This document shows positions 1-5,034 of a stretch of DNA of 6,155 nt, piece by piece (the first letter of the stretch is position 1; each line of letters starts with the position of its first letter). A program made the position numbers and the translations under genes. Origin of the DNA: an uncultured Oscillospiraceae bacterium (GTDB lineage: Bacteria > Bacillota > Clostridia > Oscillospirales > Acutalibacteraceae); contig USBP01000096.1 of NCBI GenBank assembly GCA_900552985.1, forward strand, positions 1 to 6,155. The letters run 5' to 3'. A model generated the notes under the pieces. It was not told the DNA's origin. It was given only the letters and a program-made list of their open reading frames with translations, and did no database searches.

Positions 1-399
1 AGTATCGCCCTGAACACCATCATGGCCGAGGAGCTCAAGCAGTTCGCCGACGAGCTGGAGACCTCCAAGGACTTCCAGACCGACCTGCAAAAGCTCATCA
101 AAAAGCACGGCCTGCCCTTCGTCGCCTTCAACCAGGGCTCGATCTGCCATCTGGAGACGGTCGGCACCATGCACTTCTCCATTGACTGGAGCAAGCTGTG
201 GAAGGTGCCGGGCGTGCTCAAGGAGACCTCCGCGCGTAAGGCGGAGATGGAGCACATGGGCGCCGCTTATATGGCCGAGGGCCTCGTAACGCTTGCAGGC
301 AGCCGCCTGTATACGAGCGCCGCATATACGCCTGAGATGATCGACGATGCATTAACGCGCTTTGACAGGGTCTTTGACACCGTCACTGTGAAAAGATAA
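1..399 (+). CDS. Class III PLP-dependent aminotransferase (GSA aminotransferase-like), C-terminal part
   Basis: The frame is open from the window edge and ends with TAA at 397-399, giving the last 132 residues. The true start and the PLP-binding lysine lie upstream, outside the window; the ATG at 22 is internal. The pattern is that of the small C-terminal domain of class III aminotransferases of the glutamate-1-semialdehyde 2,1-aminomutase type: a helix rich in Lys/Glu, then G-L-P-F-V-A-F-N-Q-G-S (the usual 'G-x-P-V-x-x-x-x-G-S' strand), and near the end 'SRLYTSAAYTPEMIDDALTR', matching the family's terminal 'S-x-A-H-T-x-E-D-I-D' helix. Such enzymes move an amino group between an amino acid and a keto acid or aldehyde in the cytoplasm. 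No tetrapyrrole genes are nearby and the next gene is an aldolase-family protein, so it is probably not HemL but a catabolic or biosynthetic paralogue; the substrate is unknown. Codons are strongly GC-ending. Confidence 0.8.
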   Translation, partial: SIALNTIMAEELKQFADELETSKDFQTDLQKLIKKHGLPFVAFNQGSICHLETVGTMHFSIDWSKLWKVPGVLKETSARKAEMEHMGAAYMAEGLVTLAGSRLYTSAAYTPEMIDDALTRFDRVFDTVTVKR

Positions 400-410
400 C
401 CATTTTGCTT

Positions 411-446
411 CCCCGGCGGCCCCATTCCGCCGCCGGGAATTTTCTT
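411..446 (+). terminator. Intrinsic terminator or attenuator between aminotransferase and aldolase genes
   Basis: A perfect 9-bp GC-only stem (412-420 with 429-437) encloses an 8-nt loop and is followed by AATTTTCTT at 438-446. It starts 13 nt after the aminotransferase stop and ends just before the aldolase Shine-Dalgarno. It looks like a classical intrinsic terminator. Because no room or obvious promoter exists between it and the next gene, it may act as a partial terminator that lowers aldolase expression relative to the aminotransferase. Confidence 0.65.
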
Positions 447-450
447 CCAG

Positions 451-456
451 GGAGGG
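451..456 (+). promoter_or_regulatory. Ribosome binding site that selects a TTG start
   Basis: GGAGGG lies 7 nt before the TTG at 464 but 13 nt before the in-frame ATG at 470. The spacing favours TTG as the initiation codon. Confidence 0.7.
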
Positions 457-463
457 ATTACGT

Positions 464-1693
464 TTGAACATGGATATCATGCAGGCAAAGCAGTTGGTTG
501 TGCGTGCGGGCAAACAGCTGGTGGAAAGCGGCCTGATTGCGCGCACATGGGGCAACGTCAGCTGCCGTGTCAGCGACACACAGTTTGTAATCACCCCAAG
601 CGGCAGGGCATATGAGACCCTGACGCCGGATGAGATTGTTCTCGTCAATATAGCGGATTTGAGCTATGACGGCAACATCAAGCCCTCTTCTGAAAAAGGG
701 ATCCACGCTTCGTCTTACCAGCTCCGGCCGGAGGTAAATTTTGTCATCCACACCCATCAGGTGAACGCCAGCGTCGTCAGCCCGCTCGGCTTTGATATCA
801 ACAATATCGCGCCGGAAAGCGCTGTAATCATCGGCGATCATATCCCGATGGCGGCCTATGGGCTGCCCGGCACAGGCAAGCTGCGCAAGGGCGTCGCCGC
901 TGCAATTGAGCGGTCAGACAGCAAGGCGGTCATCATGGCGCACCATGGCGCGCTTTGCATGGGCAAGGATTATGAAGAGGCTTTTGCCGTCGCGTCTGAG
1001 CTGGAGAAGGTGTGCGCCCGTCATATCACGGAGCGCTACCGCGAGGTCACCGGTAAGGTGATTGATACGTTTGATGAAATCTATGATTATGTGATTGATA
1101 CCATCGGCAAAAAGGGGAAGGACGCATCGCCTGTCGCCGCGTACGACAGCGAGCGCGACGGCGCTATGTGCAACCTGACTAAGGCCGGGAGCGATCAGCC
1201 GATCTGCGTTGAAATTGCAACGGGGCGGATTGCGGGAGATGACTCCGCCTGGGTGCCGGAGGTGGAGCTGCACCGTGCGATTTATGCAAAACGTGAGGGC
1301 ATTAACTACATCATCCATTCCCAGCAGCCGGATATTCTTGCAGCCTCTAAATTAGGCCGTACGGTAAAGCCTCTGCTGGACGACCTTGCCCAGATTGCGG
1401 GCGCTACAGTCCGCTGCGCCGTGTTTGATCCCTCCAGCACAAACAAAACGGCCAAAAAGGTGGTGCGGGCCCTCCGCGGGCGCGACGCCGTGCTGCTCAA
1501 GGATAACGGCGCGCTCTGCTGCGGCCCCTCCAAAAGCGACGCACAGGCAACCGAGCTGGTGATGGATAAGGGCTGCAAAACCATGCTGGGTGCAGCGCTC
1601 TTTGACGGGGCAAAGCCCATCAATGCGATTGAAACGCGCCTGATGCGATTGGTGTATAAGACAAAATATTCCAAACAGGCATCCAAAAAATAA
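464..1693 (+). CDS. Tandem class II aldolase/adducin-family protein with a degenerate second domain
   Basis: The protein has 409 residues, about twice the length of a single class II aldolase (FucA, AraD type), and consists of two such domains. Domain 1 (about 5-190) is complete: GNVS at 30-33, TPSG at 44-47 (phosphate/substrate loop), SSE at 75-77 with the catalytic-type Glu77, the zinc pair H96-x-H98, and the AHHGAL motif with His160/161. Domain 2 (about 240-400) keeps the spacing but not the site: Glu266 aligns with Glu77 and His285 with His96, yet Gln287 replaces the second histidine and KDNGAL at 346-351 replaces AHHGAL. Family members cleave or epimerise sugar phosphates or other hydroxy-carbonyl substrates through a metal-stabilised enediolate. 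Here domain 1 should be catalytic and domain 2 structural or regulatory. It sits 64 bp after an aminotransferase gene, suggesting a common pathway; the substrate cannot be named. TTG start chosen from the Shine-Dalgarno spacing. Confidence 0.85.
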   Translation: MNMDIMQAKQLVVRAGKQLVESGLIARTWGNVSCRVSDTQFVITPSGRAYETLTPDEIVLVNIADLSYDGNIKPSSEKGIHASSYQLRPEVNFVIHTHQVNASVVSPLGFDINNIAPESAVIIGDHIPMAAYGLPGTGKLRKGVAAAIERSDSKAVIMAHHGALCMGKDYEEAFAVASELEKVCARHITERYREVTGKVIDTFDEIYDYVIDTIGKKGKDASPVAAYDSERDGAMCNLTKAGSDQPICVEIATGRIAGDDSAWVPEVELHRAIYAKREGINYIIHSQQPDILAASKLGRTVKPLLDDLAQIAGATVRCAVFDPSSTNKTAKKVVRALRGRDAVLLKDNGALCCGPSKSDAQATELVMDKGCKTMLGAALFDGAKPINAIETRLMRLVYKTKYSKQASKK

Positions 1694-1725
1694 TTTCTTT
1701 TGCCATCTTCTTTTTACCCCCTTAT

Positions 1726-1773
1726 ATATAGAGACGGGCTGCTTTCCCACGGGTGAGCGGCCCGTTTCTATAT
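1726..1773 (+). terminator. Long terminator hairpin after the aldolase gene
   Basis: An uninterrupted 18-bp stem (1726-1743 with 1756-1773, including two G-U pairs) encloses a 12-nt loop. Its core is GC-rich and its base is AT-rich, with TTTCTATATTA on the 3' side. The U-run is weak, but the position 32 nt after the aldolase stop and before the promoter of the next gene fits transcription termination. Confidence 0.65.
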
Positions 1774-1835
1774 TACTTGCAGGATATATAAAGAAACTGT
1801 GTTTAAAAATAATTTAGCTTTTTTATAAATTCGTA

Positions 1836-1865
1836 TTGTGAATCCATTGGCAAATATGATATAAT
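1836..1865 (+). promoter_or_regulatory. Sigma-A-type promoter with extended -10 for the lipoprotein gene
   Basis: A perfect TATAAT lies at 1860-1865, preceded by TG at 1857-1858 (extended -10, TGnTATAAT). A -35-like TTGTGA is at 1836-1841 with an 18-nt spacer. Transcription would begin near 1872, leaving a leader of about 75 nt before the ATG at 1947. The surrounding DNA is AT-rich. Confidence 0.8.
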
Positions 1866-1898
1866 CATAGCAACTGAAATCGGATTTTCTGTAATACC

Positions 1899-1927
1899 TG
1901 TTAGCTGCCATCCCATGCCGGCTAATA
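1899..1927 (+). other. Leader hairpin directly before the lipoprotein ribosome binding site
   Basis: Bases 1899-1907 can pair with 1919-1927 (9 bp including two G-U pairs) around an 11-nt loop. The stem ends exactly where the Shine-Dalgarno region begins. It may keep the ribosome site exposed or influence mRNA stability; it could also be chance. No known riboswitch class is recognised in the leader. Confidence 0.3.
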
Positions 1928-1938
1928 GAGGAAAGGGG
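1928..1938 (+). promoter_or_regulatory. Ribosome binding site of the lipoprotein gene
   Basis: The purine run GAGGAAAGGGG contains AAAGGGG ending 8 nt before the ATG at 1947, a normal Gram-positive distance. It supports ATG 1947 as the start. Confidence 0.7.
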
Positions 1939-1946
1939 TTTTCAAA

Positions 1947-2744
1947 ATGAATCAATCCATGCTGAAGCTCGTTGCATTGCTCTCTGCCTTGGCGCTGCTG
2001 GTTTCGCTCGCCGCCTGCGACGGCCTTTCTACGGAGGAGGAAACCACTGCGGAGCCCACCATTATCAGCAAAACGCAAATGCCCACGGCAAATGCGGAAG
2101 TGCTTCAATATTTTAACCGTCTGGTCAATGAGGCCAAAAAAGCGAATCCAGAATTTACAATGGTCAAGGAGCCCCAGGTTTCTGAGGAAAAAATCTCCAA
2201 TCAGACAATGCAGGATCTTGTGCCTACCTTAAAACAGTTGATGCTCAATAAGACAGAGCTCTCTTCTGAGGATGGAACTACGCTTTCAGAGGCCCTCCCG
2301 GTATCCGGCCAGGAATGGGCCAGCCGGCTTACCACGTCCGACATCCGTTACGCGCAATGCACGCAGGAGGGCGCGCTTTATAAAATTACCATCCACTTCT
2401 TTGATGAAGAGGAGCCGGCTCCGCTGACCAGCCACCACGGGAAAGCCTTTGATATGGAGGACCGCACGGCCATCGAGGAAGAATTCCAGAAAGCATCCGG
2501 TTATATGCAGCTTGGGGATTATCATGTCCTCTTCACCGGTGCGACAATCACCTGTGAAATCGACCGTGCGCACGATGAGATTACAAAGCTGGTCTATGAT
2601 AAGCGCATGCAGCTCACTGGCGACGTTACAGGCACAGGCAAGCTCTCATCTGTAGGAGAGGTTGATTTTAGCTGTATTTTAAATATCCGGACAGAATTCA
2701 ATCTGACCTGGGAGCACCCGGAGGAGACACAGGCCGCTGAGTAA
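1947..2744 (+). CDS. Secreted lipoprotein of unknown function
   Basis: The 265-residue protein begins with a lipoprotein signal peptide: Lys7, a hydrophobic stretch at 8-22, and the lipobox L21-A-A-C24, so it should be lipidated on Cys24 and held on the outer face of the cytoplasmic membrane. A Glu/Thr-rich linker (about 28-45) follows, typical of a flexible tether. The mature part has an amphipathic helix near 50-66, a mixed acidic region, and a C-terminal part (about 190-255) with alternating hydrophobic and polar residues suggesting beta strands (for example around 192-205 and 237-255). Three cysteines (138, 203, 243) follow the lipid anchor cysteine. No catalytic motif or named domain is recognised, and no transporter genes flank it, so a substrate-binding role is unsupported. 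It has its own promoter and hairpins on both sides, so it is probably monocistronic. The start is supported by the ribosome site and the signal peptide. Confidence 0.85.
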   Translation: MNQSMLKLVALLSALALLVSLAACDGLSTEEETTAEPTIISKTQMPTANAEVLQYFNRLVNEAKKANPEFTMVKEPQVSEEKISNQTMQDLVPTLKQLMLNKTELSSEDGTTLSEALPVSGQEWASRLTTSDIRYAQCTQEGALYKITIHFFDEEEPAPLTSHHGKAFDMEDRTAIEEEFQKASGYMQLGDYHVLFTGATITCEIDRAHDEITKLVYDKRMQLTGDVTGTGKLSSVGEVDFSCILNIRTEFNLTWEHPEETQAAE

Positions 2745-2776
2745 CCCCTGCCCACCGCTCGTTCAATCACACGGAA

Positions 2777-2811
2777 AAGAGTCTGATTCTTCAGCGAAGA
2801 ATCAGGCTCTT
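2777..2811. terminator. Terminator hairpin between convergent genes, possibly bidirectional
   Basis: A 16-bp stem (2777-2792 with 2796-2811, one G-U pair) closes on a 3-nt loop, 32 nt after the lipoprotein stop. On the plus strand the stem itself ends in CTCTT without a further U-run. On the minus strand it is followed by further U residues (CTCTTTTCC). It could therefore end transcripts from both sides. Confidence 0.6.
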
Positions 2812-2954
2812 AGTCTACAGAAAAAAGGTTTTAAGGTGGTATATAGGGCGCTTATTTGCATTGCGGCCAGCAGATTTTCTTCCTTTTTGAATGAATGCCT
2901 GGTTGCGTTGTACATGCTTTCATTCTCTTGCTTCTGCAAGAGAACCAGCATCGG

Positions 2955-3051
2955 CGTACAGGGGGAAAGCTCCATTGGCCGGAACGGTCAGGATCGCTCC
3001 CTACAGGCGCCACTTTCAGGTTTCTACGGCAGAGTCGGGGCTTGACCCGAC
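2955..3051. repeat. Possible decayed dispersed intergenic repeat
   Basis: The segment combines an imperfect palindrome (GGAACGGTC at 2981-2989 facing GATCGCTCC at 2992-3000), followed by CTACAGG, and a GC hairpin at 3034-3051. Read on the minus strand, the 'TGTAGGGAGCGATC...' layout resembles short palindromic elements that I recall being scattered between genes in gut Clostridia genomes. Only one copy is in the window, so repetition itself cannot be shown here. Confidence 0.25.
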
Positions 3052-3105
3052 CGGAGAATTCAAATCTGGATTTGTAGATTTTGAAAATTGGATGCTGAAT
3101 GAGAA

Positions 3106-3146
3106 AGCCGGCAAGCTCCTGCCTCCGAGGCAAAAGCTTACCGGCT
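3106..3146 (-). terminator. Probable terminator of the minus-strand mur operon
   Basis: A 12-bp stem with one C-A mismatch (3106-3117 with 3135-3146) encloses an inner 5-bp stem (3120-3124 with 3128-3132). Read on the minus strand it starts about 22 nt after the TAG of the last operon gene and is followed by TTCTC, extending the U residues at the stem end. The U-run is modest, so the downstream hairpin at 2777-2811 may act as a backup. Confidence 0.55.
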
Positions 3147-3167
3147 CCAACGTCTAATGCCCGGCGG

Positions 3168-3722
3168 CTAATATCTGATATCTGGTATTGCGCCCTCCAA
3201 AAGCGCCCGGCTGTCTGTGTCCAGCTGCAAATAGTCCCCCGGCGCTTTGAGCACTTCCCCAATCAAAAAGGCGAGCGACCATCGGCTCTCATAAGGCTTG
3301 GCCGTGTCGTCACGATACGGGTTCGCCCGAAGCAGCTCCAGAAGCTCCTCCGTCAGGGCCGGGTTGTGCAGGCGGAGCAGCCGCTTCATCAAAAAAATCA
3401 GGCTGTATTGGTAGGTATTCAACCGGCCAAAGACGGCGGCGCGCAAGGTGGAATTACGTGTGAGTGTTTCCGAAAGCGTGGTTTTACATTTTTTATGCAG
3501 CAAAAACCGTGTGATACACCGCGCACAGGCCGCAGAAGCGGCGGCGGATTGATCTGGCCAGCGCTCCGCCTCCTCCGCAAGCTTCGTGCAGAATTCCTCG
3601 GCCGCGCGCCTGTCCAAAAGGGTAAGCGCCTCCACGTGAGCGGAAAGCGCCTTTTCCCACGCAAGCATCTCCCACCCGGAGCGGGGCAGCGTACAGCCCC
3701 CGGAAACCCCTGCATCAGGCAT
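3168..3722 (-). CDS. Unrecognised 184-residue protein, third gene of the murL-murD operon
   Basis: The ATG at 3722-3720 overlaps the end of the murD-like gene by 8 bp (ATGCCTGA junction), which implies translational coupling. A GAGGGGG at 3738-3732 lies 9 nt upstream. The frame is open further upstream to 3965, but that part runs through coding sequence of the ligase and is not taken as gene. An alternative internal start at 3668 would give 166 residues. The protein is predicted to be mostly helical and soluble: helices with heptad-like Leu/Ala spacing around 19-56, a cluster of basic residues and cysteines (C67, C69, C79) near 66-80, a hydrophobic helix around 101-118 with Y104-x-Y-S-L-I-F-L-M, a Leu-rich helix at 122-133, and a C-terminal half with conserved-looking R135-A-N-P-Y-R and W148. 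No membrane segment, signal peptide or known domain is recognised. Its place directly after two peptidoglycan precursor genes suggests a role connected with them; this is inference. Confidence 0.75.
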   Translation of the reverse strand: MPDAGVSGGCTLPRSGWEMLAWEKALSAHVEALTLLDRRAAEEFCTKLAEEAERWPDQSAAASAACARCITRFLLHKKCKTTLSETLTRNSTLRAAVFGRLNTYQYSLIFLMKRLLRLHNPALTEELLELLRANPYRDDTAKPYESRWSLAFLIGEVLKAPGDYLQLDTDSRALLEGAIPDIRY

Positions 3723-5034
3723 CTTCCGGAGCCCCCTCGCCGTAGGCGCGCACCAGAGCCTTGAAATGCCGGCCTTTCTCTTCAAAATTTTTATAAACAT
3801 TATAGCTGGACGCGGCGGGGGAGAACAGGCAGATTTTCCCCGGCTGGGTATACCGGTAAGCGGCCTGGACCGCCTGCTGCATATCCTCGGCCTGAATGAG
3901 GTTTTTACCCGTGCCCCAGGTGCGAAGCTCCTGCAAAATCTGGTGGCCTGTTTCCGGCAGGCCAATCAGATTTTGCACGGGGGAGGCAGCCAGCGATTCC
4001 TCAAACGAGGCGTAATCCAAGCCGCGATCCATCCCGCCGAAGATCAGGGTATCCACATTCTCCAGCGCGTCGATGGCGCACAGCACCGCGTGTGGAATGG
4101 TGGCAATCGCATCGTTATAAAAGGCAATGCCGCGATATTCGCCGGCGTATTCCATCCGGTGCTCGATGCCCTTAAAATTCTCAATGCCCTGCAGGATGGC
4201 CTCGCGGCTGGCGCCCCGGCATTGCGCTGCCGCGGCGGCAAAGCGGATATCCTGCCGGTTGTGCTCCCCCTTCAGGTGTGGGTTGCAATAGAGCAGCTTG
4301 CGCAGGAAAGGGGTGTCCTTCTTTTCACTGATTTTTATCACGGTGGAGGGAAGCGAATCCATATCTAAAAACGCATGCAGCTCCGGCTGCTCGCTGCAAA
4401 GGAAGAAATCCCCCGCCTTCTGATAACGGGCAATGTTCATTTTGGCATTGGCATAGCCTGAAAAGCCGTTATAGTGATCCAGATGCTCCGGGTAGAGGTT
4501 GGTCAGCACCGCGATATGCGGGGAGCAGGAGGCGAACTCCAGCTGATGGGAGGACATTTCCACCACAGCTGTCATCGTATCCGCCGCCTCGATATCCTCA
4601 AATACCGGCACGCCGATGTTGCCGATCAGGCAGCTTTCCATCCCTGCCGCCTGCAAAATGGAATAAATCAGGGTGGAGGTGGTCGTCTTCCCCTTTGTAC
4701 CGGTCACACCCACAACCCGGCAGCGCGCAAAGCGCAGAAAGAGATCAAGCTGGCAGGTCATCTCAACAGATGGGGCAATATCAAGCCCTTTCACCGAGAT
4801 GCCGGGGCTTTTGATCACCAGCTCATATTGGTTGACCACATCCAGATACCCGGGGCCGCAGTGCAGGGTAACATAGGCGTCATCCTGGAGGGAGACGGGG
4901 TTCTGATCCGCAATCGCAAGCTCCTTGGTGGGGAAATGGCTGCGAATATATTGATAGGTGGATTGCCCCTCGCGGCCAAAGCCGAGCAGCAGGATGCGCT
5001 TAGGGGCGAGATAATCAGGTAAGGTCTGCAACAT
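3715..5034 (-). CDS. murD2: MurD-family UDP-MurNAc-L-Ala:glutamate ligase, probably the L-glutamate-adding MurD2 type
   Basis: The 439-residue length is normal for MurD. N-terminal UDP-binding domain: GFGREGQS at 18-25 and SPGIS at 76-80. Central ATPase domain: P-loop GVTGTKGKTTTS at 109-120, EMSSHQLE at 159-166, TNLYPEHLDHY at 178-188, Lys198 (the lysine carbamylated in Mur ligases) in NAKMNIAR, GEHN at 256-259 and FKGIEHRMEY at 287-296. C-terminal domain: YNDAIATIPHA at 306-316, FGGMDRGLDY at 332-341 and SPAASSYNVYKNFEEKG at 405-421. The enzyme joins glutamate to UDP-MurNAc-L-Ala with ATP in the cytoplasm. In E. coli MurD the matching C-terminal motifs read NDSKATN and GGDGK; here the first lysine is Ile310 and the second is Arg337, while Thr312, Ser410 and Phe418 of the glutamate pocket are kept. 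With a murL-like gene directly upstream (20-bp overlap), addition of L-Glu rather than D-Glu is likely. An ordinary D-Glu MurD is the alternative. Start fixed by a strong ribosome site. Confidence 0.85.
   Translation of the reverse strand: MLQTLPDYLAPKRILLLGFGREGQSTYQYIRSHFPTKELAIADQNPVSLQDDAYVTLHCGPGYLDVVNQYELVIKSPGISVKGLDIAPSVEMTCQLDLFLRFARCRVVGVTGTKGKTTTSTLIYSILQAAGMESCLIGNIGVPVFEDIEAADTMTAVVEMSSHQLEFASCSPHIAVLTNLYPEHLDHYNGFSGYANAKMNIARYQKAGDFFLCSEQPELHAFLDMDSLPSTVIKISEKKDTPFLRKLLYCNPHLKGEHNRQDIRFAAAAAQCRGASREAILQGIENFKGIEHRMEYAGEYRGIAFYNDAIATIPHAVLCAIDALENVDTLIFGGMDRGLDYASFEESLAASPVQNLIGLPETGHQILQELRTWGTGKNLIQAEDMQQAVQAAYRYTQPGKICLFSPAASSYNVYKNFEEKGRHFKALVRAYGEGAPEDA
3732..3738 (-). promoter_or_regulatory. 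Ribosome binding site of the third operon gene
   Basis: Minus-strand GAGGGGG inside the end of the ligase gene, 9 nt before the ATG at 3722. It supports that start over the internal ATG at 3668. Confidence 0.5.

Larger units (their letters stand above)
2745..3167. other. Convergent intergenic region of about 420 bp without a convincing gene
   Basis: This stretch separates the plus-strand lipoprotein gene from the end of the minus-strand operon. It holds a terminator-like hairpin (2777-2811), a perfect 9-bp hairpin with a 4-nt loop (2923-2931 with 2936-2944), an imperfect palindrome (2981-2989 with 2992-3000), a 6-bp GC stem (3034-3039 with 3046-3051), a short stem (3061-3066 with 3069-3074) and a second terminator-like hairpin (3106-3146). 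Short open frames here (such as 2836-3045 plus, or 2852-3262 minus) lack family resemblance and believable start context. A small RNA is possible, but I see no clear promoter for one. Confidence 0.6.

Noticed and set aside
1866..1946. Riboswitch in the lipoprotein leader
   Set aside because: The leader is only about 75 nt with one weak hairpin and shows no conserved core of a known riboswitch class.
2836..3045. 69-residue plus-strand open frame with a hydrophobic start
   Set aside because: GTG start, no family match, and it runs through inverted repeats; the translation 'NGQDRSLQ' resembles shadow translations of intergenic repeats rather than a real protein.
2852..3262. 136-residue minus-strand open frame overlapping the operon end
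   Set aside because: It begins inside the third operon gene in a different frame and crosses the probable terminator; its Arg/Lys/Cys-rich composition suggests a non-coding frame.
3099..3764. 221-residue plus-strand open frame opposite the third operon gene
   Set aside because: Very Arg/Pro-rich, crosses a terminator hairpin and lies antisense to a gene supported by operon structure.
3723..3965. N-terminal extension of the third operon gene to 3965
   Set aside because: This part lies within the ligase coding sequence in another frame, is Arg/Pro/Ser-rich, and the ATG at 3722 has a ribosome site and a normal short overlap.
3766..5022. Long plus-strand open frames (3766-4368 and 4474-5022) opposite the ligase gene
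   Set aside because: They are antisense to a gene with full MurD motifs, show no family resemblance, and have the Gly/His/Gln-rich composition expected of reverse-frame shadows in GC-rich coding DNA.
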